NCBI RefSeq assembly: GCF_013394595.1
Contig: NZ_CP053348.1
Location: 2,382,001-2,446,000, forward strand
Direction of reading: 5' to 3'
Length of the DNA: 64,000 nt
Source of the DNA: Winogradskyella forsetii
GTDB lineage: Bacteria; Bacteroidota; Bacteroidia; Flavobacteriales; Flavobacteriaceae
A program made the translations under genes and the position numbers. Positions 33,886-42,331 of the stretch are shown here, piece after piece. Under the pieces are notes generated by a model. The model saw only the letters and a program-made list of their open reading frames with translations. It had not been told where the DNA came from and did not search any database. Each line of letters starts with the position of its first letter. Position 1 is the stretch's first letter.

Positions 33886-36203
33886 AAAATATTACCTTTT
33901 CTGTATTCTTGAAACTCTTTAGCTAAAGGTTCTAGTTCGTTGTCAATTTCTGCACCAGTTGAGCTTATCCCAGCCTTTTCGACTTCTGCAATAGGAATTT
34001 GATAGTCAAAGTCAGTTTTAATTTTGGCTTTTATCTCAGACTCTATTTTTAATTTAGTTTGTTTCAAAAATGATTTAAATGACTTTTTTTCTTCATTTAC
34101 CTTAGTATTTGCTTTTTGCACAGATTCTTCCAGTTTAGAATATTCAGAGGCATTTATTTTTATATTTCCTTTTTTTTGCCCTTTAAGATTATTAATATCT
34201 TTTAAGTCTTTAACCAATTTTTTATAATTTTCATCTGCTAAAATCGATTTTTCTTTTTCTTTTTTAATTAAAGGGTTATATTTTTCATTGATTTTATTAA
34301 TAGCCTTTTCTTCAATCTCTTTATACTCTTTGAGTTCTTTTACTGTGAATTTTTTAAAGAATAATAGACTTGGCTTTACATTAGCTCCACTTGCAATAAA
34401 AACATCTTGGGGAATAGAAGTTATTAAAATAATTTTGGCTCTTCCTTCTACAAATTCTCTTGTTTTTTGAAGGTTTGTATTATTTAAAACACCCTCAGGT
34501 AAAACTATTCCCATTCGTCCACCAGGTTTTAATAAATTCAAGCATCTTTCAATAAAAAGCACTTCTGTTAACGTACTCCATTTACCAACCTCAAATAAAT
34601 CAAGAATTGGTTTCCCTTTGCTTTTATCTTTTTTATTAATATAATTTGCCCATTCTTTTAAAGGTTCAACAACTTTTTCTTCATAATTGTGATATCTAAC
34701 TTTGTATTTTTCTAATTTATCTACTGAGGGTAAGTCTAATTCAGTTACTTTAAGTGATTTTTCTACCCTAGCACCAAAAGGCGGGTTTGTAAGGATTACA
34801 TCAAAACGTTCATCAAAAATCCCATTTACATTTAACAACCCATCATTATGGTGAACACCTCCGTGTCCATCTCCGTGCATAATCATATTCATTTTAGCTG
34901 TTCTTGCCATTCTTGGATTTGCATCAGTTCCATAGATGCTATAATGAGAAAGCTTATGATATCTGCTTTCTTCATTGCTAATAACAAGTTCTTGGTTTAT
35001 CTTGTCAATTCTAACTTGTACTAATTTGATAATTTTTTCTTGTTCTCTCACTGAGAGTTTATCAAAATTTTCATTATAATACTCTTGTTTTAATGATTTA
35101 ATTTGATTGTTTATTTCAGAATCTATTTTATCTCTTATATGTTCAAAAGCACTAATTAAGAATCCGCCACTACCACAGCAAGGGTCGCAAATAGTCTCGC
35201 CTTCTTGAGGGTCGAGAATATCAATCATAAAATCAACAATCGTTCGTGGTGTGAAAAATTGTCCTAATTCTCCTCTAAAAGTTTTTCCCAAGAATTGTTC
35301 AAAAGCTATTCCTTTTACATCATCAGAAGTATCGGAAAGGTTGAACATTTCAAGTTCTTCAACTATCATTTCAAAGCTATTTTTCTTTATTTTGATTATA
35401 TCTTTAAGCTCAAAAAGACCATCAGTTTCAAATTCCTTTTTTGTCTTATTGAAAAGAAATTGCATATAATCTTGGTCAGAGTTAGGATATTCCTTCTTTA
35501 TGCTAGGACGAATAATTTTTTCATAATTTATTTCGTCAGCTTTAAACCTGTCTTTTGAAAAAATCATTTCCTCTGTAGAACTTCGTTCATACATTATTTT
35601 CATAAACAAGATTTTACTGATTTCATCAAATGCGGCCTCAGGAGATAATTTATCGTTGTTTCTTATAATGTTATGACTTCTTGTTAATAATTTAGTAAAC
35701 TCCTCTCTTGTGAATCGTTTGTTTTCATTTACATATTTTACAATTTTACTATTATCAGAAAGAATATCTGCTTTGGGAATTTCTGTTAATTTCTCAATCT
35801 TTTTTGTAGAAATTTCATTTTTAATATGAAAAATCTTAGTTTCCTTTAGATTTACTGCAATGAAAAAATTAGCATTAATTGTCGAAGCAAAATTATAGCC
35901 AATTGAATAGTCAGATTCCTTAATCTTAATGTGCTCAGCTTTGCATTCAACTGTGATAATTATAGAGGGAATGATATTTTTATCCTTGTCTAATTTATTT
36001 CGCCAAATTGCAATATCTGCTTCATATCTTTTTTTTATTTTTATATCTTGACCAAGTTGACTTAATGAGTAACCATATATATTAATAAGACGACAGATGA
36101 ACTTTTGTTTTAACTCTTCTTCTGCTGAATGAGAAACCCATTTGTCTAACAAAGGAGCATATATTTTATTCTTTTCTTTGTCTATTTGAAGTTCTAGTTT
36201 CAT
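33879..36203 (-). CDS. HSDR_N nuclease domain fused to N6-adenine methylase (BcgI-like RM subunit)
   Basis: 774 residues. The N-terminal 130 residues look like the HsdR N-terminal PD-(D/E)XK domain: EADIAIW (61-67) and IIITVECKAEH with Glu86 and Lys88. The methylase core follows: GQFFTPRTIV (about 315-323), DPCCGSGGFL (340-349, SAM binding) and TNPPFG (catalytic NPPF 473-476). A charged coiled-coil tail closes the protein. Nuclease plus methylase with a separate S subunit is the layout of type IIB/BcgI enzymes. The domain could instead be a regulatory or DNA-binding leftover, since the operon also brings its own HNH nuclease. Confidence 0.88.
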   Translation of the reverse strand: MKLELQIDKEKNKIYAPLLDKWVSHSAEEELKQKFICRLINIYGYSLSQLGQDIKIKKRYEADIAIWRNKLDKDKNIIPSIIITVECKAEHIKIKESDYSIGYNFASTINANFFIAVNLKETKIFHIKNEISTKKIEKLTEIPKADILSDNSKIVKYVNENKRFTREEFTKLLTRSHNIIRNNDKLSPEAAFDEISKILFMKIMYERSSTEEMIFSKDRFKADEINYEKIIRPSIKKEYPNSDQDYMQFLFNKTKKEFETDGLFELKDIIKIKKNSFEMIVEELEMFNLSDTSDDVKGIAFEQFLGKTFRGELGQFFTPRTIVDFMIDILDPQEGETICDPCCGSGGFLISAFEHIRDKIDSEINNQIKSLKQEYYNENFDKLSVREQEKIIKLVQVRIDKINQELVISNEESRYHKLSHYSIYGTDANPRMARTAKMNMIMHGDGHGGVHHNDGLLNVNGIFDERFDVILTNPPFGARVEKSLKVTELDLPSVDKLEKYKVRYHNYEEKVVEPLKEWANYINKKDKSKGKPILDLFEVGKWSTLTEVLFIERCLNLLKPGGRMGIVLPEGVLNNTNLQKTREFVEGRAKIILITSIPQDVFIASGANVKPSLLFFKKFTVKELKEYKEIEEKAINKINEKYNPLIKKEKEKSILADENYKKLVKDLKDINNLKGQKKGNIKINASEYSKLEESVQKANTKVNEEKKSFKSFLKQTKLKIESEIKAKIKTDFDYQIPIAEVEKAGISSTGAEIDNELEPLAKEFQEYRKGNILW

Positions 36204-36427
36204 TTTTCGTCCAGAGTTGAATTAATTAATTCTTTCACATCAATACCAAACAAATTGGCAATTTCTAAAAGTGTATCTAAAGAAGGTTGTACCTCATTAG
36301 TACACCATCTAGATACAGTTGTTCCGTTTTTATTCAGCTTTTCGGCTAACCATTTGTTGGTTTTTCCGTGTTCAGCTAAAACGACTTTCAATCTATTAAT
36401 TGCTTTTTTATTCATAATTATTAGCAT
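36200..36427 (-). CDS. Xre-family HTH regulator (defence operon, first gene)
   Basis: 75 residues, a single HTH_3 domain: LKVVLAEHGKTNKWLAEKLN, then GTTVSRWCTNEVQPSLDTLLEIANLFG. A second ATG lies at 36415. It overlaps the methylase gene by 4 bp and opens the operon, like the C proteins that time methylase and nuclease expression in restriction-modification systems. Autoregulation is inferred from family and position. Confidence 0.85.
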   Translation of the reverse strand: MLIIMNKKAINRLKVVLAEHGKTNKWLAEKLNKNGTTVSRWCTNEVQPSLDTLLEIANLFGIDVKELINSTLDEK

Positions 36428-36474
36428 CTAATGCAAATATATCAACTTTTAAGGGATAATCAATATTCGGAAGT

Positions 36475-36553
36475 AGTTGGTGGGAAAAGGCAAGCTCTTT
36501 TTATTTTTTAAGGCACGAAAAAAATGAAATGTGCTTGACTGCGCGTTGGCTTT
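36475..36553. repeat. Right copy of the imperfect direct repeat flanking the defence operon
   Basis: Partner of 30296-30366; contains AAGCTCTTTTT and GAAATGTGCTTGACTGCGCG followed by TTGGCTTTT. Confidence 0.6.
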
Positions 36554-36559
36554 TCAGCT

Positions 36560-36699
36560 TGTGGCTAACGTGATTGTGTATGATTTCGTTGCGTGTTTAA
36601 GCACTAAATTTAGCAAATAAATCACAAATAGAAAGTCCGCGAGGACTTTCGTAAATTGGCTAAAGCCAGCAATTAATTTTATACGGTGTTGTGCGTTCG
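36560..36699 (-). repeat. attC-like site 15
   Basis: Closes cassette 14 (GTGGCTAAC) and opens cassette 15 (GTTGTGCGTTC). Central hairpin GAAAGTCC-GCGA-GGACTTTC; short form of about 140 bp. Confidence 0.92.
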
Positions 36700-36736
36700 T
36701 TTTTTGTCAGTCCGATGAATTGCTTTATTCTTTTAA

Positions 36737-37153
36737 TTACGTAGTAACCTTCCACATAACGCCAAATTTGTCAATGCAATTACCATAATAAGATTCCCAA
36801 AATGTAACGTGCATAGGCAATGTTTTTTGTCCACCTTTGGAAAGTTCGTTATATAGCTTGTCAGCTTCATCTTTACCATCTGTATGAATTATAAGACCGA
36901 AGTTGCTATATCCTTTTGACTTTTCATATCCTTCAGTATAGTCAGCTCCATTCAAACTTGTTTCTTCACTAATATCCAAAGTGACGTGCATTATTTTATT
37001 TTCGTCAGTTTCTTGGAAAATATGTTTGTCTTGTTTTGGAACATCTTTATAGCGTCCAATGTATGAGACCTTCTTTCCAAAAACTCCTTCATAAAAATTG
37101 AAGGCTTCTTCACAATTACCATTAAAATAAAGGTATGGATTCATTCTTGCCAT
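36737..37153 (-). CDS. VOC-superfamily (PhnB/glyoxalase-like) protein (cassette 15)
   Basis: 138 residues of the vicinal-oxygen-chelate fold: MNPYLYFNGNCEEAFNFYEG at the start, a middle HVTLDIS strand, and WESYYGNCIDKFGVMWKV at the end, as in PhnB / 3-demethylubiquinone-methyltransferase-like proteins. Such small proteins often modify or bind antibiotics or toxic compounds; no substrate can be named. Sole gene of its cassette (ends GTTGTGCGTTC and GACGCACAAC). Confidence 0.85.
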   Translation of the reverse strand: MARMNPYLYFNGNCEEAFNFYEGVFGKKVSYIGRYKDVPKQDKHIFQETDENKIMHVTLDISEETSLNGADYTEGYEKSKGYSNFGLIIHTDGKDEADKLYNELSKGGQKTLPMHVTFWESYYGNCIDKFGVMWKVTT

Positions 37154-37199
37154 AGAGCTTATTTTAGATTATTATTTAATTTTTCTATCATTGCGTAAA

Positions 37200-37338
37200 T
37201 GACGCACAACGTTGTTGTATAAGATTAGTTGCGTGTTTTAAGCACTAAAATTAGCAAATAAATCACAGATAGAAAGTCCGCGAGGACTTTCGTAAGTAAG
37301 CTAAAACTAGCAATTAATTTTATACGGTGTTAGGCTAC
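37200..37338 (-). repeat. attC-like site 16
   Basis: Closes cassette 15 (ACGCACAAC) and opens cassette 16 (GTTAGGC, a perfect GTTRRRY box). Central hairpin GAAAGTCC-GCGA-GGACTTTC. Confidence 0.93.
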
Positions 37339-38025
37339 GTTATTTTCCGTAACAATTTTATATATTTCTTTCACGTATTTTTCTCTTTGATACCAATCGT
37401 TATAAACAAACTCAAATTCATTTACTTTAAAAGTTCCAAAATCGTAATTAATATTTTCATCCAAAAATTCTAACAATTTTTCTTTTTGACTTAATTCCGC
37501 TTTAAATCGAACAATTGTTGAGTGAGCTGTTTGTATCGAATATCTTTTGTCTAAACTTTGCTCCAAATTAGATGCTTTAAATTCTTTTCTCAACCTGTCT
37601 CTAATATTATTTAGTTCGTTATTATCCATAAATCCTTGAATCAGAATTCCAGATGGCGAGGCTGTAATTCCTCTAAAAGTGATATTTATATCTTTCTTTT
37701 CTAAAATACATTTTTCAATCAATTCAATATACTTTGCTAAATCAATCTTTTCAATGTCAAATCCGTCATAACAAGAAATGATTGACATTACAGTAATATG
37801 AATATCAGAGTTTGGATAATAATATTGATTCGGTTCAATTTTCTTAATTTGTGTGATAAATTTTTGAATTTTTTCTTTTATCTCAATTGAAGGTCTTATC
37901 AAAAGTGTTATTCCAAACCTATTGTCTTTGTTAGAATCTATTAAATCGTCAATTTCGTAATTGTCGGAAGAGATTTTACTTATTGATTCATTATAAAGTT
38001 TTTTATAGTGACTTTCTAAATTCAT
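37330..38025 (-). CDS. 2H phosphoesterase / 2'-5' RNA ligase-like protein (cassette 16)
   Basis: 231 residues with the two HxTx-type motifs of the 2H superfamily: DIHITVMSI near residue 96 and AHSTIVRF near residue 169. Members hydrolyse cyclic or 2'-5' phosphodiester bonds; some cleave cyclic-oligonucleotide signals, and some act as anti-defence proteins. Which of these applies is unknown. Sole gene of its cassette; ends GTTAGGC and GCCTAAC are exact complements and match the canonical integron consensus. Confidence 0.82.
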   Translation of the reverse strand: MNLESHYKKLYNESISKISSDNYEIDDLIDSNKDNRFGITLLIRPSIEIKEKIQKFITQIKKIEPNQYYYPNSDIHITVMSIISCYDGFDIEKIDLAKYIELIEKCILEKKDINITFRGITASPSGILIQGFMDNNELNNIRDRLRKEFKASNLEQSLDKRYSIQTAHSTIVRFKAELSQKEKLLEFLDENINYDFGTFKVNEFEFVYNDWYQREKYVKEIYKIVTENNVA

Positions 38026-38067
38026 TAATCACAATTTTTCAAATTATTACGGATGTTTTTTTAATGT

Positions 38068-38206
38068 TGCCTAACGTTTTGTGTATGGTTAGTTGCGTTT
38101 TTAAGCAACTAATTTAGTAAACAAAAACGAACGCGAGAAAATTCCGAAGGAATTTTCCAAATAATCACTTGCCCAAGCAATTAATTATACACGGTGTTGG
38201 CAGTAG
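38068..38206 (-). repeat. attC-like site 17
   Basis: Closes cassette 16 (TTGCCTAAC, a perfect RYYYAAC box) and opens cassette 17 (GTTGGCAGTAG). Arms GTGTATGGTTAGTTGC / GCAATTAATTATACAC; central hairpin GGAAAATTCC region with compensatory changes versus site 15. Confidence 0.93.
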
Positions 38207-38921
38207 GTTTTTTTTCAATCCGCTCAACTATTTCATAACCTAAATTTCCTTTTTCCATAAACAAAAGTAGTGTGTCATACTTTTGTAATTTATTCCAGAG
38301 TTCAGATTCGATTTTGAACTTCTCGTTGTAAATTCCAACGTTTGTGAAAATCCAATATTGAGAATCGTTTTTGTCTTTTCCGTCAATTTCAGATTCTTTT
38401 TTCAAAACAATGGATTCCAATGGATTTATTGCTTTTTCGGCTTTATATCTGTTGATAAAAGTTACAGAAGAAATCAATAATAAGGGAAATACGATTAGAG
38501 ATGAAATCAGTCCAAAAAAGCTGATTTTTCTCTTTTCTTTTGGTTTAAAGCTATAGCTTATTAAGACAATAAAGATTGCAAGAAATAATCCATAAATTCC
38601 AAAATCTCTGAAAATTTGATAGTCATTTATTGTATTGCCTAAATGTTTGAATTCGTTTCCTACAAAGCCGACAAATAATCCCAATATTATAGGTGCTAAT
38701 ATTGTTCCTTTAATCAGTTTTTTTAAGTTAGTCTTATTTCCGTTGAGAACGTCTATCAGTCTAATTAAGTTAAGAATAATGAAAAAAGAACCAATTATTG
38801 CGAGTACAGAAAGAAACATTTTTTTATTAATAAAAACGCCTATCAAAATAAGACCGAATACTATTCCGGCAACTATTTGATAATACTCGTTTTTAAAAAT
38901 TTTCTTGAATTCAGAGTTCAT
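38181..38921 (-). CDS. Polytopic membrane protein (cassette 17)
   Basis: 246 residues with about five membrane segments (QIVAGIVFGLILIGVFI, MFLSVLAIIGSFFIILNLI, APIILGLFVGFVG, YGLFLAIFIVLISYSF, LISSLIVFPLLLISSVTFI) and a soluble C-terminal domain of about 70 residues. No family recognised. The frame runs slightly into the attC-like repeat at its 3' end. Cassette ends GTTGGCAGTAG and TTACTGCCAAC fit at all but one position. Confidence 0.65.
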   Translation of the reverse strand: MNSEFKKIFKNEYYQIVAGIVFGLILIGVFINKKMFLSVLAIIGSFFIILNLIRLIDVLNGNKTNLKKLIKGTILAPIILGLFVGFVGNEFKHLGNTINDYQIFRDFGIYGLFLAIFIVLISYSFKPKEKRKISFFGLISSLIVFPLLLISSVTFINRYKAEKAINPLESIVLKKESEIDGKDKNDSQYWIFTNVGIYNEKFKIESELWNKLQKYDTLLLFMEKGNLGYEIVERIEKKPTANTVYN

Positions 38922-38930
38922 TTGCTCAAC

Positions 38931-39070
38931 TTACTGCCAACGTTGTTGTATATGGTTTGTTGCGTGTTTTAAGCACTAAATTTAGCAAATAAATCACAGA
39001 TAGAAAGTCCGCGAGGACTTTCGTAAGTAGGCTAGAACTTGCAATAAATTATATACGGTGTTAGCAGCTG
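38931..39070 (-). repeat. attC-like site 18
   Basis: Closes cassette 17 (TACTGCCAAC) and opens cassette 18 (GTTAGCAGC). Central hairpin GAAAGTCC-GCGA-GGACTTTC. Confidence 0.93.
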
Positions 39071-39074
39071 CTTT

Positions 39075-39755
39075 TTAATCAAATTCAATTCGTTCTTTAT
39101 TTTGTTCAGCCCAATCAATAATCAATTCCTTAATTCTTGACTTATCTTCTTTTTTTAATTCCGATTTGGTAGGCAAGCACCAATTGGTTTCAGCTTCAAA
39201 CCATAATCTCATTCCTCCAACTTCTAATTCCCATTCGAATTCTATGAGTTTGCCATTTTCTACAAAATAGATATATCCATTTCTTCCTTTATTCGAGAAA
39301 TGGATTCCGTTTTTTGTCAACAGTTTTTCAATTCCATCTTTTTTTCTTCTTTCCGTTTTCCATTCTCCATTTAGTTTCTCTGAAATATGTACTTGAAAAT
39401 TATTCTCACTTACTTTATAAGTTGTCCAACCAAAAGGTAATTTATAATCCAAGCCTTTTAAGGTTTTCTTCGATTGCTTTTTACAATAAGAAGCGACTTT
39501 ATCCATTTCCATTATGTTGGCAGCTCTAGCTAGTTCAGTCCAAAATTCTTCTGAAAAATAATGTTCGGTTTCGTCAGCTAATTCGACAAGACTTTCCAAT
39601 GCAAGTCCGAATTCTTTGTTTTCGTAAAATTCAATACTGTTCTGAAATTGTCTGTGAGTTTTATAGAATTCAGGAATGTAGTCAATCATTCGCTTTATTA
39701 TCTTTTTAGGCGATGATTCTACTCGTTTTTTCTTTATGAAACTAAATATTCCCAA
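39075..39755 (-). CDS. Hypothetical soluble protein (cassette 18)
   Basis: 226 residues. An N-terminal helical part (FQNSIEFYENKEFGLALESL) is followed by a strand-rich part with RRKKDGIEKLLTKNGIHFSN and GKLIEFEWELEVGGMRLWFE. No signal peptide or membrane segment. It looks like the single-gene immunity-like proteins common in cassettes but no family is identified. Cassette ends GTTAGCAGC and GCTGCTAAC are exact complements. Confidence 0.62.
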   Translation of the reverse strand: MGIFSFIKKKRVESSPKKIIKRMIDYIPEFYKTHRQFQNSIEFYENKEFGLALESLVELADETEHYFSEEFWTELARAANIMEMDKVASYCKKQSKKTLKGLDYKLPFGWTTYKVSENNFQVHISEKLNGEWKTERRKKDGIEKLLTKNGIHFSNKGRNGYIYFVENGKLIEFEWELEVGGMRLWFEAETNWCLPTKSELKKEDKSRIKELIIDWAEQNKERIEFD

Positions 39756-39769
39756 TGTTCGTTTTAAGT

Positions 39770-39909
39770 TGCTGCTAACGGTCTCGTATAACCGTCAGTT
39801 ACGGGTTAATATGCGTTAATTTTCGGTTTAGCACTGACCTTTGCAATTCCGAGTGGATTCGGACGTAGTCGAATCCGCCGTAATTGCGGTTATACATTGT
39901 TGTGCATAG
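39770..39909 (-). repeat. attC-like site 19 (variant centre)
   Basis: Closes cassette 18 (GCTGCTAAC) and opens cassette 19 (GTTGTGCATAG). Arms GTATAACCGTCAGTTACGG / CCGTAATTGCGGTTATAC; GGATTCGGACGTAGTCGAATCC in the centre. Shares ACGGTCTCG with the IS110 target in site 13. Confidence 0.87.
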
Positions 39910-40533
39910 TTATTTATTCCGTTCAATATATTTTTTTTCGGTTTCCGTTTCAGTTAATTGTCCGTTTTTATCAAATGTTTTGATTATCGTTTTCCTCTTT
40001 TTATTCTCATAAATTTGATATTCTTCCAAATCGCTATTTTCATCATAGTAATCAACACGATTATAGTTAAGAGTCAGATTTTCATAAAAGTATTGAGCTC
40101 TTAAAGTTCCACTTTTTCGGTATTCTTTGATTTCTATCGGTTTCCCATTTTTGTACGTTCCTTCAGTCCGCTTATTTCCGTTTTCATAAAAATCAGTTTC
40201 TTTTCCATCACAAACTTTCTCGCATTTCAAATAAGTCCAGCGTTTTGAATGCAATTCGTTTCCGCCTGCAAAAAGAATTTTTGGAATTCTAATGGTATCA
40301 TTTTTGGTTTTTATTGATGTTGTGTATTGAACAATCCAATCATCAATTTCTTTATAGACTGTTATGTAGTCATAATTCAGTTCCGACATTGAGAAAACTT
40401 CAAATTCAGGTTCAATTATTTTATCAGAACAGACATCATAAAATACTAAATTCAGGTTTTCATTTCCGCTGTTTTGGCTAAAACACGAGAAGCTTATAAT
40501 TAGCAGAAAGATTGATTTTAGTACTGTTTTCAT
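39910..40533 (-). CDS. Exported MORN-like (YwqK-type) repeat protein (cassette 19)
   Basis: 207 residues from the ATG at 40533 (the frame opens at a TTG inside the repeat, rejected). Signal peptide ends SFSCFSQ. The C-terminal half has short repeats: DFYENGNKRTEGTYKNGKPI, EYRKSGTLRAQYFYEN and TFDKNGQLTETE, the MORN_2/YwqK pattern found in toxin-antitoxin-like and surface proteins. Cassette ends GTTGTGCATAG and TTATGCACAAC (10 nt complementary). Confidence 0.75.
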   Translation of the reverse strand: MKTVLKSIFLLIISFSCFSQNSGNENLNLVFYDVCSDKIIEPEFEVFSMSELNYDYITVYKEIDDWIVQYTTSIKTKNDTIRIPKILFAGGNELHSKRWTYLKCEKVCDGKETDFYENGNKRTEGTYKNGKPIEIKEYRKSGTLRAQYFYENLTLNYNRVDYYDENSDLEEYQIYENKKRKTIIKTFDKNGQLTETETEKKYIERNK

Positions 40534-40536
40534 AAT

Positions 40537-40677
40537 TATGCACAACGTTGATGTGTATGGTTAGTTGCGTGGTTAAGCAACTAATTTAGCAAATAAATCA
40601 CAGATAGAATATTCCGCAGGAATGTTCGTAAGTCGGCAGTGACTTAGCAATTAAATATACACGGTGTTGTAAGCAGT
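40537..40677 (-). repeat. attC-like site 20
   Basis: Closes cassette 19 (TATGCACAAC) and opens cassette 20 (GTTGTAAGCAG). Central hairpin GAATATTCC-GCA-GGAATGTTC. Confidence 0.93.
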
Positions 40678-40680
40678 TAT

Positions 40681-42162
40681 TTATTCCGTTTTAAATTCAG
40701 GACTTCCAATTTGTCCGAAACAATCAGCAATTGGTTTCTCGTTTGGGTTATTGAAAAATTCATTTGCCGATATCATTGCACATTGGTTACTCCAATTAGT
40801 TGTTGGTGTATGTTTCCAACCTTTAAAAATTAAATGATAACTATTAGTGAAATTACGAGTCATTGACTTTGCCCATTTTACTGGTGTCTCGTTATCATAT
40901 TCTCCACTTATAAATAAAACAGGAATATCGCTTTTTACTTTGTTATTTTCAATTTCCGCTACTTTATTTACACTCCAGATCTCACATATTCTATTGTCGA
41001 AAACAGCAGGTGAAAGACCTTTAACTTCTGGATACTTACTGGTCTCGCTATTAATTATCTCTATAGAGTTGAATGGGTTTTCTTCTGCACACCAAACTGA
41101 CAAGCGCATTCCTAATCCCGCTCCATTTCCCGGTTCCTGAAATAAATTTTTCAGTTTATCCTTTACAGAAGTCAAATCATTGTTCAATAGTTTATTAATC
41201 TCAAATGGAACGTTTGGAACACTTCCAGTTGAAGCTGAAGTAAAAACAGTAATCAAATCTTCTCCTTTTAAATAGAAGGTTTCTATTTTATCACTTTTTG
41301 GATTTTTAATTTCAACTTTTAGGGGATTAGCAGTCTTTTCTTTCAAATATTCAACAAACCGATTTTTTAAATTGGGATAAGCTGAATTACATTTTTTATC
41401 GTTTTCACAATCGGAAAGTAATGTTGTAATTGATTCTAATAGATTCTGCACGCTTTCTTCATCGTAGTTGACTTCCAATGGAAGAGGTGAGTCCATTACA
41501 ACACTTCTTATTTTATCAGGATAATCTCGCATTAGGACTTGAGCGATTTTGGTGCTGTACGATATGGTCAGTAGATTGTATTCATCTATTTCTAATAAGT
41601 TTACCAAGTCATTGATGTCCGATGCTATTTCGTTGGTGTTGTAACCATTTAAATCAATTCCTTGCTTTTCAAGTCGTTCTTTGCAGGATTTTGCCGATTG
41701 TTCAAATAGGGCATCATAATTAGCTAAATCAAAATTCGGTTGATTGGATTCATAGATTGCTTGTGACCATTCAGGACAATCCAAATGTGGTTTTGCGTAA
41801 TAGTTTCCGCGTTGCTCTACAAGAATGAAATCCCTATCATCAAGATATTTGTAATAGTTCATATATTGTGCGGAAGGCATTGTTGTAGAACCTGGACCTC
41901 CAACTGTATAGATGATAGGGTCTTTTTTTGGATTTGAGTTTCTGCTTTTAAAGATATAAACAGGAAATTTTATAGTTTTTCCGTTAGGATTACTTCTATT
42001 TTCAAGTACTTCTAAATAACCAAAAGTAAATTCTTGTCCATCAGGAATTTTATGTGTTGTTTCTTTAGATTTTGTGAAATTTGGGACGAAACGATTTGTA
42101 GTTTGTCCAACACAAGAATTAAAAATAAGGATAAATGATAGTGAGATTAATAATTTTTGCAT
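40681..42162 (-). CDS. S33-family alpha/beta-hydrolase peptidase lipoprotein (cassette 20)
   Basis: 493 residues. Signal with lipobox ILIFNSC. The alpha/beta-hydrolase core shows the oxyanion motif VGGPGST, DFILVEQRGN, the nucleophile Ser in ISYSTKIAQVLM, DMSP-like VVMDSPLP, the Asp in ISGEYDNETPV and the His in GWKHTP, so the triad is complete. This is the tripeptidyl/prolyl aminopeptidase type (S33). It is an unusually large cargo for a single-gene cassette; ends GTTGTAAGCAG and TTGCTTACAAC. Confidence 0.85.
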   Translation of the reverse strand: MQKLLISLSFILIFNSCVGQTTNRFVPNFTKSKETTHKIPDGQEFTFGYLEVLENRSNPNGKTIKFPVYIFKSRNSNPKKDPIIYTVGGPGSTTMPSAQYMNYYKYLDDRDFILVEQRGNYYAKPHLDCPEWSQAIYESNQPNFDLANYDALFEQSAKSCKERLEKQGIDLNGYNTNEIASDINDLVNLLEIDEYNLLTISYSTKIAQVLMRDYPDKIRSVVMDSPLPLEVNYDEESVQNLLESITTLLSDCENDKKCNSAYPNLKNRFVEYLKEKTANPLKVEIKNPKSDKIETFYLKGEDLITVFTSASTGSVPNVPFEINKLLNNDLTSVKDKLKNLFQEPGNGAGLGMRLSVWCAEENPFNSIEIINSETSKYPEVKGLSPAVFDNRICEIWSVNKVAEIENNKVKSDIPVLFISGEYDNETPVKWAKSMTRNFTNSYHLIFKGWKHTPTTNWSNQCAMISANEFFNNPNEKPIADCFGQIGSPEFKTE

Positions 42163-42176
42163 TGGTCTTCTTTAAT

Positions 42177-42315
42177 TGCTTACAACGTTTTGTGTATGAT
42201 TAGTTGCGTGGTTCAGCAACTAATTTAGTAAACAAAAACTTGCCAGAGAAAATTCCGAAGGAATTTTCCAGATAAACACTTGCCAAAGCAATTAATTATA
42301 CACGGTGTTAGCAAC
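42177..42315 (-). repeat. attC-like site 21
   Basis: Closes cassette 20 (TGCTTACAAC) and opens cassette 21 (GTTAGCAAC). Arms GTGTATGATTAGTTGC / GCAATTAATTATACAC; central GAAAATTCC-GAA-GGAATTTTC. Confidence 0.93.
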
Positions 42316-42331
42316 TGGCTTTTTATCCGGT

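Noticed and set aside
30369-36427. Calling the operon a standard type I restriction-modification system
   Set aside because: There is no HsdR translocase gene, and the methylase carries an N-terminal nuclease-like domain, as in BcgI-type enzymes.
15298-42315. Reading the regular repeats as a CRISPR array
   Set aside because: Repeats are 135-200 bp and variable, and the sequences between them are full genes of 0.4-6.3 kb; no cas genes are present.
15298-42315. Reading the repeats as a dispersed MITE family
   Set aside because: A MITE would not give cassette-specific complementary ends that match across each gene unit, nor uniform gene orientation.
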